From the NCBI GenBank assembly GCA_013288945.1, contig JABDAZ010000003.1:62001-126000 (forward strand): a DNA stretch of 64,000 nt. The letters are read 5' to 3'. Below, one piece after another: positions 16,703-26,783 of the stretch; the first letter of the stretch is position 1; the number at the start of each line of letters is the position of its first letter. The DNA is from Bacteroidota bacterium. GTDB lineage: Bacteria; Bacteroidota; Bacteroidia; Chitinophagales; Chitinophagaceae. Both the position numbers and the translations under genes were made by a program. Below the pieces are notes generated by a model. It was not told the origin of the DNA. It did not search any database and worked only from the letters and a program-made list of their open reading frames with translations.

Positions 16703-19450
16703 TTATTCCGGTTCAAAACCTAACATAAATGTAAACCTTGAAGCGCCTTTAAGCGAACCGCCATTTTGTAATCGATCCAGGCCAATACCATAATCGAAGC
16801 CAAGCAAACCAAACATTGGAAGGAAAAACCGTAAACCAACGCCCACATCTTTACGCAACTGGAAAGGGTTATAATTGGTATAACCATTAACGGTTCCAAA
16901 ACCCCAACCGTTCGCTGCTTCAAAAAACGTTTCCCCATAAATGGTGCTGCTCGGGCTGGTAACAAACGGGTAGCGCAACTCCAAAGTATATTTATTAAAG
17001 ATGGTTGCAAATGATGATGAACCTTGCTGATCAGGATTTACTTTCGGATCTGAATTGGTGTAAACAGGGTAACCTCTTTGCGAAATAATATCATAACCCA
17101 GCAAGCCAAAGTTGTTCGTTAAACCCGCATCTCCAATTTGAAAACGTTCGAAAGGAGAAAAATCAAGATCGCTATTATAACGGCCCAAAAATCCATATTT
17201 AATAGAAGCCTTCAACACAAACTGGTGGCTTTTATCTGCACCTAATGGTTTACCAATTGGAATGTACCATTCGTCCGTAAATCTCCATTTGTGGTATTCC
17301 GGCTGCTGATAACTTTGCGATGGCGTTATGTTTCGATTAAACAACGAATAAGGCGGCGTGAACTGAACGCTTAATAAGAAATTATTACCACTTCTTGGAT
17401 AAATGGGCTGATCAAGCGAATACCTGCTTAGCGCAATTTTGAAACTGAAATTGGTAGAATGCCCGTTTCGGAAATTGGTTGTAAATAGTGAATAATTTGT
17501 CAAATCATATTCAACCAAATTAACTGAATAAGTAAGGTTGAAATAATCATCCGGCCATGATAAACGTTTGCCGAGCGCAACAGTAATACCCACGTTTTTT
17601 AAAGAGTTTGTATCACTGAATTTATACGTGTGGCTTGCACTGCTATAACCACCGGTTCTAAATACACTTTTATATAAGCTAACTGTAAAAGAATTTCTTT
17701 TTTTGCCACCAAGCCAAGGCTCTGTAAATGATGCATTATAAGATTGATAAGCTTTACCATTTGATTGAACGCGCAAACTCAATTTTTGCCCGTCGCCCGT
17801 TGGTAAAGGATCCCAGGCTGATTTTTTCCAGATATTTTTAATAGAAAAGTTATTGAATGATACGCCCAGTGTTCCTGTTACGCCAATGCCACCGCCCCAT
17901 CCTGCGGAAAGTTCCAACTGATCTGCAGATTTTTCTTCCACGCTCCAGTTGATATCCACCGTTCCATCTTCCTGGTTTGGAACTGGTGTTGGGACCACTT
18001 TTTCCTGGTTAAAAAACCCGAGATTAACGATTTCTCTTTGTGAACGCACCAACAAATCACGGCTAAATTTATCTCCCGGAATCGTACGCAATTCGCGACG
18101 GATAACATATTCCTTCGTTTTTTCATTACCGGTAATGGTTACGTTTTTAATGGTTGCCTGCGGGCCTTCAGTCATGCGCATTTCAAAATCAATCGTGTCA
18201 TTATACACTTTTGTTTCCACAGGATCTATCCTGAAAAAAAGATAACCATCATCCTGATAAAGGCTGCTTACATCTCCACCTTCCGGCGCGCCTTTTCCAA
18301 GTTTTTTATTAATAAGTTCTAAATTATACACATCGCCTTTCCTGATTCCCATTAATATATTTAAAATAGAATCCGGGTATTTTGTATTGCCTTTCCAACT
18401 GATATTTCCGAAATAATATTTATGGCCTTCTTCTACTTTAATATCAATATTCATCTGGCCTTTATTGTCATAATACTGCGTATCTGCAAGAATTCCTGCA
18501 TCGCGGTAGCCTAATGAATTATAATAAGCGAGCACGTGTTCTTTATCTTCTGTATATTTTTTTACATTAAATTTTGAGCCGCTGAACAATTTAAACCTGA
18601 AATATGGATCCAAAAATTCTTTCGATTCCGTAAAATAAAGAAAGCCCCAGCTATTAATGTATTCTTTTAAAGTGATTGGCTTTTTTACGCCGTAAACGCT
18701 TTTATTTTCTGCAGGAAAAAGTGTGATATGGCTGAGTTCTTTGGTATCTTTTAATTCCTTTTTAAGTTTTGATTCTGATATAGCAACGTTGCCGAAAAAG
18801 TTAATCTGGTTAATGTGAACTTTGTTTCCTTTATCAACATTAAAAGTGAGTATTTCAGAGTTGGCAGAGGAAGGATCTTTTAATTCAGAAATTTTTACAA
18901 CTACACTCTGGTAGCCTTTTTCACCGAAAAATTTTTTAATAGCTTCCACAGCAGATTGCTTCATACTTTCTGTAACGGCGCGGCCTTTTACAAGCCCGGT
19001 TTTCGGCTGCAAATCATCAGATTCTGATTTTGTAACACCTTTAAAATTAAAACTTACAAGGCGCGGCCTTTCGGTTACATTTATTTCTAAATAAATATCA
19101 TTACCGGTTAACTTAGTTATGTAAATAGCAATATTGGTAAACAAATTTTGCTTCCATAAATTGGTAATGGCTTTGCTAAAATTATCACCGCCTGGAATGG
19201 TTACTTTATCACCAATGGTAAGGCCGGAAATAGATGTTAATAAAGCTTCATCCAGGTATTTTGTACCGGATATTTTTATGCCTGCAATAATGTATTCTTT
19301 GGGAGATTTTGCATTTTGTAACGCCAGCAAATCAGGATCAACAGATAACGGATGCGAAGTATCAGTAACGTCCTGAGCATTAGCAGTTTTTGTAATCAGT
19401 AATAAGCAGAAAATTGGTAAAAAAACACAAATCAGTAATCTTCGTTGCAT
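16703..19450 (-). CDS. bamA: Outer membrane protein assembly factor BamA
   Basis: 915 residues: signal peptide ending KTANAQ, a series of POTRA domains from about residue 50 to 490 (for example GIKISGTKYLDEALL, INFFGNVAISESKL, VTITGNEKTKEYVIRREL), and a C-terminal 16-strand barrel. The barrel contains the substrate-gate region with SQRGYPVY. The last residues are MLGFEPE rather than a terminal aromatic, a form seen in this phylum. BamA inserts beta-barrel proteins into the outer membrane; its chaperones follow and uppS precedes. Confidence 0.95.
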   Translation of the reverse strand: MQRRLLICVFLPIFCLLLITKTANAQDVTDTSHPLSVDPDLLALQNAKSPKEYIIAGIKISGTKYLDEALLTSISGLTIGDKVTIPGGDNFSKAITNLWKQNLFTNIAIYITKLTGNDIYLEINVTERPRLVSFNFKGVTKSESDDLQPKTGLVKGRAVTESMKQSAVEAIKKFFGEKGYQSVVVKISELKDPSSANSEILTFNVDKGNKVHINQINFFGNVAISESKLKKELKDTKELSHITLFPAENKSVYGVKKPITLKEYINSWGFLYFTESKEFLDPYFRFKLFSGSKFNVKKYTEDKEHVLAYYNSLGYRDAGILADTQYYDNKGQMNIDIKVEEGHKYYFGNISWKGNTKYPDSILNILMGIRKGDVYNLELINKKLGKGAPEGGDVSSLYQDDGYLFFRIDPVETKVYNDTIDFEMRMTEGPQATIKNVTITGNEKTKEYVIRRELRTIPGDKFSRDLLVRSQREIVNLGFFNQEKVVPTPVPNQEDGTVDINWSVEEKSADQLELSAGWGGGIGVTGTLGVSFNNFSIKNIWKKSAWDPLPTGDGQKLSLRVQSNGKAYQSYNASFTEPWLGGKKRNSFTVSLYKSVFRTGGYSSASHTYKFSDTNSLKNVGITVALGKRLSWPDDYFNLTYSVNLVEYDLTNYSLFTTNFRNGHSTNFSFKIALSRYSLDQPIYPRSGNNFLLSVQFTPPYSLFNRNITPSQSYQQPEYHKWRFTDEWYIPIGKPLGADKSHQFVLKASIKYGFLGRYNSDLDFSPFERFQIGDAGLTNNFGLLGYDIISQRGYPVYTNSDPKVNPDQQGSSSFATIFNKYTLELRYPFVTSPSSTIYGETFFEAANGWGFGTVNGYTNYNPFQLRKDVGVGLRFFLPMFGLLGFDYGIGLDRLQNGGSLKGASRFTFMLGFEPE

Positions 19451-19538
19451 CCAGTCGGTTTTTTAAAGCGGCAAATTAAGGGGATTTATGAAAAGTGTTT
19501 GTTAAAAAGTGGCATAAAAAGCGATTAATACGCTATAA

Positions 19539-20315
19539 TTATAATGTATTTTCCTTTTCAGGAAGCTTTTGGCCTTGCAGTTGCGCTCCTGTTTTTCCAA
19601 AACGCCGTTCCCTGCCCTGAAAATTGAGAATTGCTTCATATAAATTTTCTTTTCTGAAATCGGGCCAACGCACGTTTGTAAAATACAATTCTGCATAAGC
19701 CAATTGATATAATAAAAAATTACTAATCCGGTATTCTCCGCTTGTTCTTATCATCAATTCCGGATCAGGAAAATTGCTTGTACTCAAATAGCGTTGTAAA
19801 GTTTCCTGGGTTATTGTTTCGGGATCCAGCGAACCTTTTTTAATATCTGCCGCTATACTTTTCACGGCTTCTACCATTTCCCACCTGCTGCTGTAGCTTA
19901 AGGCCATTATTAAATTGAGGCCTGTATTTTTACTTGTCAATTCCAGCGCTTCATTCAATGCGATTTTTGCATATTCAGGCAGCATATTCATGTTGCCAAT
20001 AACGTGCAGCCTTATATTATTTTTATTAAGCGTTTCCACTTCATTGCGGATGGTTTCAACCAGCAACTCCATTAATCCCGTTACTTCATATTCAGGCCTG
20101 TCCCAGTTTTCGGTTGAAAAAGCATAAAGCGTTAAATATTCGATGCCCAATTCGGCGCAGCCTTCCACAATATCACGCACACTTTCCACGCCATGAAAAT
20201 GGCCATACAACCTGTCCTGCCCTTTTTCGGTAGCCCAACGACCGTTGCCATCCATAATAATGGCGATGTGGCGCGGCAATCTTGTGGCATCAATTTTATC
20301 TTTCAGCGACTCCAT
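19539..20315 (-). CDS. uppS: Isoprenyl transferase (undecaprenyl diphosphate synthase)
   Basis: About 258 residues. Motifs of cis-prenyltransferases: HIAIIMDGNGRWA (catalytic Asp), YLTLYAFSTENW, SYSSRWEM, and the end motif PDPELMIRTSGEYRISNFLLYQLAYAELYF. It makes the C55 lipid carrier for cell-wall and glycan export. The longest frame starts at 20366, but the ATG at 20315 (MESLKDKIDATRLPRH) matches the usual start and length. Confidence 0.93.
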   Translation of the reverse strand: MESLKDKIDATRLPRHIAIIMDGNGRWATEKGQDRLYGHFHGVESVRDIVEGCAELGIEYLTLYAFSTENWDRPEYEVTGLMELLVETIRNEVETLNKNNIRLHVIGNMNMLPEYAKIALNEALELTSKNTGLNLIMALSYSSRWEMVEAVKSIAADIKKGSLDPETITQETLQRYLSTSNFPDPELMIRTSGEYRISNFLLYQLAYAELYFTNVRWPDFRKENLYEAILNFQGRERRFGKTGAQLQGQKLPEKENTL

Positions 20316-20537
20316 ACTTGCTAATTCGGATTGCGAATTTAAATTTTTTTTCCGAAGGCAGCGCATTTAGTAATGAGGAATAGGAAATTTGGTTTTTTAG
20401 AAGAAGAATAAATTCCGGAAAACCCATTTTATTAATAATGCAGTTATTAATATGGCTATTAATAATCTGTTTTTTTAAGATTATAAAAATAATTACCCAT
20501 TAAGGTGATTATAAATTATCAACTTATTAATAAGAAT

Positions 20538-21401
20538 TTATTTAGCGCTCGGGCACCTGTACGATGTGAGGTTAAAAGAAACCATTACTTCGGCCATTAC
20601 ATAACTGTCTTTTTGGTTGGAATAACCGCGCTGGCGGCCTGCAATTCCGATTGGTGTTCCATAAACGAAAGAGCGATCCTGCAAAGTTCCGGCAAGTGAA
20701 GCTTTACCATTTGGCAATGCAGGAAAAGCTGCAGCGCCGGCATAAGTTGTACTTACATCGTCAATATAATCGGTGTTTGTAAAACGGTACACAACTTCAA
20801 AACCAACATTCATGCGGCTATTAAGATTGTATTTAACGCCCATTCCTACAGGGAAACAAAGCGCCATACTTCCATAAGGTTTTCTGCCGGGATAAGCTGC
20901 AGAACCCTGGCCTTCTGTACCCAACGGACGTAAAAAAACTTTTTGTCCCTGGTAATAAGCATATGGATCATAATTAAAAGTGCCGATACCAAAAGTTATA
21001 TACGGCGTAAAATTGTGGTAAACATCTCCTGGAACAAATTTGAAAAAATTAAAATCCCCTTGCGCTGCAAGTTCCCAGATGTTGGTTGAAAAACTTAGGT
21101 TCCTGGTGTGCATGAATTCATTATACCCATTATAAATATCCGAGTAACCAAGTTGGGCATAATGGCCGCTGATGCGCAACGCAACATATTCTCCAAACTG
21201 TTTTCTGAAAAATAAACCTGCGGCAATTTTTGGCCGGTTAAGCCGGAGTTTTGGATTAAGATCTCCAAAATAATGTGCCGCGCCCAATGAAACGCCCACT
21301 TCGCCTTCCTGCACAATTTGATCAAGAACGGTGTGGTATTGCGCCGATATATTTCCGGTAATAAAAAAAGTTATAATTGCTGCTATTATTAATTTCTTCA
21401 T
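20538..21401 (-). CDS. porG: DUF6089 outer-membrane barrel, PorG-like
   Basis: 287 residues with a signal peptide (ITFFITGNISAQ) and a barrel with alternating strands. GEVGVSLGAAHYFGDLNP and the pattern up to RISGHYAQLGYSD fit DUF6089, the family that contains the type IX secretion component PorG. The neighbourhood (nadK upstream, uppS-bamA downstream) is the common Bacteroidetes context of porG. Type IX secretion is independently supported here by gldC and a sorting domain protein. PorG identity is inferred from family and context. Confidence 0.75.
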   Translation of the reverse strand: MKKLIIAAIITFFITGNISAQYHTVLDQIVQEGEVGVSLGAAHYFGDLNPKLRLNRPKIAAGLFFRKQFGEYVALRISGHYAQLGYSDIYNGYNEFMHTRNLSFSTNIWELAAQGDFNFFKFVPGDVYHNFTPYITFGIGTFNYDPYAYYQGQKVFLRPLGTEGQGSAAYPGRKPYGSMALCFPVGMGVKYNLNSRMNVGFEVVYRFTNTDYIDDVSTTYAGAAAFPALPNGKASLAGTLQDRSFVYGTPIGIAGRQRGYSNQKDSYVMAEVMVSFNLTSYRCPSAK

Positions 21402-21462
21402 ACTCTTGTATAAGATTGTGGTTTTGGTAACGTATTTAATTGTTTTTTCTTTTGTTTGTGGA

Positions 21463-22341
21463 TTAATTTCTTGTATCTAACCCCCACGAAAGTTTATTTC
21501 TCAATGTTTTTAAAAAATTACTTTCGTTCAAACGGACCAAACTTATTGTAAATTCTTCACGCCTCACAGCAACCTGAACAGTTTTATCTACAATTTCTTT
21601 TCTCGAGTCCAGCGCGCAGATAAAATTATCTGCCCGGCCTTCAATTTCAAAAGAAATAATACTGCTGTCTGGTACCACAATTGGCCGAACATTTAAATTA
21701 TGCGGCGCAACAGGCGTTATAACAAAACTTGCAGAATCCGCAAAAACAACCGGGCCGCCACAACTCAGTGAATAACCTGTAGAGCCTGTTGGCGTCGACA
21801 CGATTAATCCATCTGCCCAATACGTATTTAAAAATTCACCATTAAGATACGTGTGAATTTTTATCATTGGCGAAGTATCGGTTTTATGAATGGCAAATTC
21901 ATTTAAACCATAAGGCGCTTTGCCAAACAAAGGCTTATTTGCATCAAGATGAATGAGCGAACGTTTATCGATTACAAAAGTGCGGTTAACCAGCGCACTT
22001 ACAGCAAGCGCAACTTCTTCTTTGCCGATGCTCGCCAAAAAACCCAGCCTGCCAAAATTAATGCCCATTACAGGAATATTTTTATCACGCACTAATGCAA
22101 CTGTATCTAATAAAGTTCCGTCGCCGCCAAGGCTGATAATAAATTCTATTGTTTCATCCAATTCTTCCGGCTCTGTAAAACTTGAAATATTTGAAGGCAA
22201 TAAAAATATCGATTGAATTTTTTCAAGAAAGGGAAGATGGATTACAGGCTCAATATGCTGGCGTATTAATTCATCAAACAAATGCTGAATTTCATTGCGC
22301 TGTTCGTAATCTATAATACGGCTGTATATAGCAACTTTCAT
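21463..22341 (-). CDS. nadK: NAD kinase
   Basis: 292 residues. The signature GGDGTLLD is near residue 72, NEFAIHK near 146, and TPTGSTGYSLSCGGP near 181, as in ATP/polyphosphate-dependent NAD kinases that make NADP. The ATG at 22341 directly precedes the first Rossmann strand (MKVAIYSR). It lies between the BamA-like gene and porG on the minus strand. Confidence 0.95.
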   Translation of the reverse strand: MKVAIYSRIIDYEQRNEIQHLFDELIRQHIEPVIHLPFLEKIQSIFLLPSNISSFTEPEELDETIEFIISLGGDGTLLDTVALVRDKNIPVMGINFGRLGFLASIGKEEVALAVSALVNRTFVIDKRSLIHLDANKPLFGKAPYGLNEFAIHKTDTSPMIKIHTYLNGEFLNTYWADGLIVSTPTGSTGYSLSCGGPVVFADSASFVITPVAPHNLNVRPIVVPDSSIISFEIEGRADNFICALDSRKEIVDKTVQVAVRREEFTISLVRLNESNFLKTLRNKLSWGLDTRN

Positions 22342-22443
22342 CCTGTAATATTTATTTTTTAAATGGTATGATTTTTATTTTGTTCCATCCATTTTCAAAA
22401 ATTATTCAACCAAAAAAACGCGGAAAATTTTTATTAATAAAAA

Positions 22444-23925
22444 TTAAAATTCATTTCCGATGCGCAAAAATAGTCCCTTTTGTCCTAATTGGTTAAAGCT
22501 GTAATCCAGCTTAAAAGTAAAATCATAAAAGCTTATTACATCAACACCAAATCCGCCGGTATATAAAAAACGGTTTTGCAAAGAATTATTTGTGTCGAAT
22601 TTATTATAAGTATACCCTTCATCAGTAAATGCAGTTGCATAAACGCGGAACGGAATACGATCATGCGAAGCTGCATGTAAAAACGGAATACTGAAATTAC
22701 AAATCTCGCGCATAAATGTATTGTGCACCATTATTGCAGCAACGCCATCAACAACATATTTATCAAGCCCGCGCAAATAAAAATCGCCATAACCCATTAA
22801 TGGCTGGTTGTAAAAAGGTTGTTTAAAAGGCAACTTTATTAAGCTCCAGTTTTGCGTGGTAAAATATAATTTATGTGCAATCGGCCAGCTTGATGAATTT
22901 TTAAAATATGCCTGCCACAAATTCATATCGCTGTTAATACCTCTTCGTAAAAGGCCGGCTTCAATCGTAATTCCTTTTAGCGGATAAGGAACATAATCAA
23001 CATCCGTATAATTGACCACGTATGAAATTTCAGGATAAAAAACTTTTCTTTTATTGTTATTAAAATAATCAGGATTATAAACTGTAAGCGCACTATCAAT
23101 AGAAAATTTATTAAGGCCAAAGCGAAACAAATGTTTTGTTTTTAATGCAGGGCGATAATAATATCTTAGTGAAAGAGAATATTGTTTGCTCAAATATTTT
23201 CCGGCATAATTTATCGTATCTGCTTTAATAAAATATTGCTGGTTGTTTGTTGTTAAGGCATCAATTTGTTTTTGCGCAGCGTAAATAAAAGAAAAACCAA
23301 AACCATGCTTTAATGTTTTATCTGCATAAGGCTGGTCGTATGCAAGCTCCACCTGGCGCGAGTATCCGGTGATTAACCAGGCAATCAAATTATCATTTCT
23401 TCCGGTAAAATTATATTGCGTGTATTTGATTCCGTAATTCACGCGGCTTAAACTGTAATTGTTTTCCTGCCACACAGAAAGGTTTCTATCAACCGGCCGA
23501 AAGTATGGAAGCGGAAAAATATACCAGCGTTCTTTCACGTCAATTTGTATATCCATTACATAACCGCGCGAGCCTTTCAGGTAAATTACAACATCATTAA
23601 ATAAACGGGTATTAATAAGCCTTTCGCGGCCTTTTTCAAAAGCATATATTAATGCAGATAAAGAAATGGAATCGCCTTTTTTAAAAGACAATTCTCTTTC
23701 TATAATATAATTTTTTGTGTGCTTGTTTCCTTTAATAAAAATATCGCCAATTATATAAGAAGCGTTGTTAATTTTTGCAGGAATTTTTATTGGTTGTGGA
23801 TTAATTTTTTTTGGCGCGAAAAGAATAGAACTGTCGTTAAGCTGTGGTAATTGTGCAAATACATTGGTATAAAAAAAAATTGCAGCAAGTATTAATACAA
23901 CATATTTCCGGTCATTTATTATCAT
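22444..23925 (-). CDS. BamA/TamA-like outer membrane protein
   Basis: About 493 residues: signal peptide (LILAAIFFYTNVFAQ), one POTRA-like domain (YIIGDIFIKGNKHTKNYIIEREL) and a C-terminal barrel ending RIGNEF with a terminal aromatic, typical of Omp85-type barrels. It is much smaller than bamA and likely serves a different transport or assembly task. The frame reaches an ATG at 23994 that overlaps the CBS gene by 11 bp, but the ATG at 23925 gives a proper signal peptide. Confidence 0.85.
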   Translation of the reverse strand: MIINDRKYVVLILAAIFFYTNVFAQLPQLNDSSILFAPKKINPQPIKIPAKINNASYIIGDIFIKGNKHTKNYIIERELSFKKGDSISLSALIYAFEKGRERLINTRLFNDVVIYLKGSRGYVMDIQIDVKERWYIFPLPYFRPVDRNLSVWQENNYSLSRVNYGIKYTQYNFTGRNDNLIAWLITGYSRQVELAYDQPYADKTLKHGFGFSFIYAAQKQIDALTTNNQQYFIKADTINYAGKYLSKQYSLSLRYYYRPALKTKHLFRFGLNKFSIDSALTVYNPDYFNNNKRKVFYPEISYVVNYTDVDYVPYPLKGITIEAGLLRRGINSDMNLWQAYFKNSSSWPIAHKLYFTTQNWSLIKLPFKQPFYNQPLMGYGDFYLRGLDKYVVDGVAAIMVHNTFMREICNFSIPFLHAASHDRIPFRVYATAFTDEGYTYNKFDTNNSLQNRFLYTGGFGVDVISFYDFTFKLDYSFNQLGQKGLFLRIGNEF

Positions 23926-23983
23926 GCCGTAAAATTTTGTTGCTGCATGTTTTGTACAATTATTAATGATGCCGGAATTGAAA

Positions 23984-24646
23984 TTAAATGCCAAGATAAT
24001 TCATGAGATGATCGTAATTATCGCGCAATTCATTTTGGTATAATTCTTCGCCGAAATAATATTTAACGATGTAATCGTAGCGTTGAAAAGTGGCAATAAT
24101 ATCAGCAATTTCAAACTTGTTTATTTTTAAAGTAACATAAAAAAAACCAGATTGAATATCAGAAAAAGTATTGAGTTGCGTTATCTGCGCATCATTCGTT
24201 TCAACTAGTTTACTGATTTCTGAAAAAGAAAAATTTACCTTTTCCATTTCTAAAACAATAATGCCGCCCGGATCATTCGCGCCGATAAATTTGCCCAGCT
24301 GCTTTAATAAATCAATGGCAGAAATTGAACCGACATAACCAGATTCATTATCAACAACGGGAACAACGGTGAGGCTAAATTCATTAATGCGCTGAACAGC
24401 TTCTATAAAATGCCCGTTTGCCTGCACGTTTATTTTGGAAAAATAATTTTCCATGGTTGATAATAAATCTTCACCGGAAACATTCAGCAAATCATCTTCA
24501 TTTATTAATCCTGCCAGTTTATCTTCTGCAACCACGGGAAGGTGGGAAATATGAAAATCGGCCATCAAATCAAGCGCCTGAAAAACAGTGTCAGTGAGGT
24601 TCAGCGAAGGTATTGCATCAGATATAATTTCTTTGTTAAGTACCAA
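23984..24646 (-). CDS. CBS domain protein
   Basis: 220 residues: two CBS repeats (residues about 8-60 and 70-125; HISHLPVV, LTVVPVVD) and a C-terminal ACT-like region (GFFYVTLKINKFEIADIIATFQRYDYIVKYYF). CBS pairs bind adenine nucleotides and regulate other activities; the partner is unknown. The start is a TTG at 24646, because no ATG exists before the first CBS repeat and an in-frame stop lies just upstream. Homologues occur at this place beside nadK in many Bacteroidetes. Confidence 0.85.
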   Translation of the reverse strand: MVLNKEIISDAIPSLNLTDTVFQALDLMADFHISHLPVVAEDKLAGLINEDDLLNVSGEDLLSTMENYFSKINVQANGHFIEAVQRINEFSLTVVPVVDNESGYVGSISAIDLLKQLGKFIGANDPGGIIVLEMEKVNFSFSEISKLVETNDAQITQLNTFSDIQSGFFYVTLKINKFEIADIIATFQRYDYIVKYYFGEELYQNELRDNYDHLMNYLGI

Positions 24647-24679
24647 AGGAACAGGTGTTTAAAGTATATACGAAATAAA

Positions 24680-25456
24680 TCAGGCTACGGCTGCCGGTTC
24701 GTTAAGCTTTTTTAAAAAACCGTGCAGTATTTTATTAAATTCATCCGGCACTTCCATCATTGGCGCATGGCCGCATTTATCAATTAAATGCAATTCACTT
24801 CCGGGTATCATCCGCTGAAACTCTTTGCCAACAAACGGTGGGGTAATCGTATCATTGTTTCCCCAGATTAATAACGTAGGTTGTTTAATTTGATTGAGTT
24901 CTTCGCCCAAATTATTTCTGATGGCGCTTTTTGCGAGAGAAATAATTTTTAAAGCTTTCATCCGGTTGTTTACAATTCCGTAAACTTCATCTACCAATTC
25001 TTTGGTTGCAGTTTTAGGGTCGTAAAACGTAAGTTCCGTTTGTTTTTTTATGTATTCGTAATCGCCTCTTTTTGGATAAGTGCTTCCCATTCCACTTTCA
25101 AACAATCCGGAACTGCCTGTTAATGTTATTGATTTTATACGTTCCGGATGTTTTAAAACATGCACCAGTGCCACGTGCCCGCCGAGGGAATTACCAAGAA
25201 CGTGCAGGTTTTTATAATCTCTTAATTCAATAAATTTATGTACATATTTTTCCAGCCCGCCAACAGTTGTGTGTAATAAATCGAGCTCATACAAAGGTAA
25301 AATAGGCACCACAACTTTATAATGAGCCCGAAAATATTCTATTAAATCCCTGAAGTTGCTCAGCGCGCCAAATAAGCCATGCAACAGCACCAAAGGTTCG
25401 CCGGAGCCTTCTTCTATAAATTTAAATTTATCCTGTTGTTTTATTTCGTACTGCAT
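24680..25456 (-). CDS. Alpha/beta hydrolase
   Basis: 258 residues with the alpha/beta-hydrolase fold: oxyanion region LLHGLFGAL, nucleophile elbow GNSLGG, acid in WGNNDTITPP, and catalytic His in CGHAPMMEVP. No signal peptide, so cytosolic. Substrate unknown; resembles esterase/peroxidase-like small hydrolases. It heads the conserved minus-strand run that continues with the CBS gene 33 bp downstream. Confidence 0.88.
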   Translation of the reverse strand: MQYEIKQQDKFKFIEEGSGEPLVLLHGLFGALSNFRDLIEYFRAHYKVVVPILPLYELDLLHTTVGGLEKYVHKFIELRDYKNLHVLGNSLGGHVALVHVLKHPERIKSITLTGSSGLFESGMGSTYPKRGDYEYIKKQTELTFYDPKTATKELVDEVYGIVNNRMKALKIISLAKSAIRNNLGEELNQIKQPTLLIWGNNDTITPPFVGKEFQRMIPGSELHLIDKCGHAPMMEVPDEFNKILHGFLKKLNEPAAVA

Positions 25457-25588
25457 CTCTAATCAGTTCTTAACAATAATATTTTGCAAAATAAACGATT
25501 TAACTCAAAAAATCTTTCAATCAAATAAAATCATTATGGCAAATTTATAACAACTGCGCCTATTATCTGCTATTATCGTTTTCTTAAT

Positions 25589-25614
25589 TAATCAAACGGT
25601 TGATTGTTTTTTTT
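25589..25614 (+). terminator. Possible terminator in the gap upstream of the hydrolase
   Basis: AATCAA / TTGATT with a 4-nt loop followed by eight T on the plus strand. Both flanking genes are on the minus strand, so what it would end is unclear. Confidence 0.35.
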
Positions 25615-25713
25615 ATTAATAATATTTTTGGTAAGCAATAAAATTTTTAATAAAAAAAAAGAAACAATCATTTAACCGAAAACTTATTTAGTTATGTAAA
25701 TGATTAATAAATT

Positions 25714-26253
25714 TTATTTTGATAAATTTTCAGAAAGATGGTTAAAGAAATCTTCCAGTTGCGCAAACATATCTTTAAACAAAGGAATAATTTTTCCAAC
25801 TCCATTAATAAGCGCCGGCCCCCAGGGTTCAATAAAATTATAAGTTCTGGAAGCCGCGATGGTGCTGGTTGATATAATGCCAGACTTTGTTCCGTAAAAT
25901 AAAACTACACTAAAAATTGCGGTATAAATTGCGGCGTATAATAAAACGCCGCCAAGTTTATTAATCCATCCGAGCCATGCAAAATCTATCGCGGCTTGCA
26001 ATAAAGAAGCTGTCCATCTTACCAATAAAATAACGATTATAAAGACCAATATAAAAGAAAGAACCGGCAACCATTTAGAAGAAACATTAATGCTTGCTTT
26101 TAAATAATTTGCAGCAACAACAGATAATTTTATTGCAGCAGCCAAACCAATAATAAGCGCCACTACAGAAAAAACTGCAACGATTAACCCGCGCTGCAAG
26201 CCTTTAAAAATCGCGAGCAATAAAATAATAAGAAAGACAACATCAATTGGCAT
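25714..26253 (-). CDS. CvpA family membrane protein
   Basis: 179 residues, four membrane segments (about 4-22, 27-50, 66-86, 105-125). The start MPIDVVFLIILLLAIFKGLQRG is typical of CvpA/colicin V production-like proteins, whose role is probably in envelope transport or division and remains poorly known. A TTG at 26271 would add six residues; the ATG at 26253 is preferred. The yqeY-like gene lies 63 bp upstream. Confidence 0.85.
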   Translation of the reverse strand: MPIDVVFLIILLLAIFKGLQRGLIVAVFSVVALIIGLAAAIKLSVVAANYLKASINVSSKWLPVLSFILVFIIVILLVRWTASLLQAAIDFAWLGWINKLGGVLLYAAIYTAIFSVVLFYGTKSGIISTSTIAASRTYNFIEPWGPALINGVGKIIPLFKDMFAQLEDFFNHLSENLSK

Positions 26254-26316
26254 AGTGTATACAATATCCAAAATACTTCACATAAAAAATTAAATATTTT
26301 GGATAAAAAGGCATAA

Positions 26317-26769
26317 TTATTTGGCCAGCAATTCCCGCGCAATGACATTAATAGTTTTGCCATCGGCCTTGCCTGCAAACTGTTTGCTGGCAACGCCCAT
26401 CACTTTTCCAATATCAGCAACAGATGCTGCGCCGGTTTCATTAATAATTTTTTGGATGGCAGATTTTAATTCTTCCGCATCCATTTGTTTTGGCAAAAAT
26501 TTTTCAATCACTTCAATTTCTTCTTTTTCTTTTTGCGCTAAATCAGGCCGGTTTTGCTGCTCAAAAATTTCCAGCGAATCTTTTCTCGACTTGATTAATT
26601 TTTGCAGCATTTTAATTTCATCTTCCGGTTTCAAATCTCCGCTTGCGCCTTCCGCAGTTTTTGCAATAATAATTGCTGCTTTAATAGCACGCAAACTGCG
26701 CAGGCCTTTTTCATCTTTTGCAAGCATGGCTGTTTTCAAATCTGCCATTACCAGTTGTTCTAAACTCAT
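26317..26769 (-). CDS. GatB/YqeY domain protein
   Basis: 150 residues, matching the YqeY family in full: N-terminal helices MSLEQLVMADLKTAMLAKDEKGLRSLRAIKAAI and a C-terminal domain with GAASVADIGKVMGVASKQFAGKADGK, similar to the tail of the GatB amidotransferase subunit, probably tRNA-associated. Precise function unknown. It follows gldC by 14 bp. Confidence 0.92.
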   Translation of the reverse strand: MSLEQLVMADLKTAMLAKDEKGLRSLRAIKAAIIIAKTAEGASGDLKPEDEIKMLQKLIKSRKDSLEIFEQQNRPDLAQKEKEEIEVIEKFLPKQMDAEELKSAIQKIINETGAASVADIGKVMGVASKQFAGKADGKTINVIARELLAK

Positions 26770-26783
26770 ACAAAATAATTTAG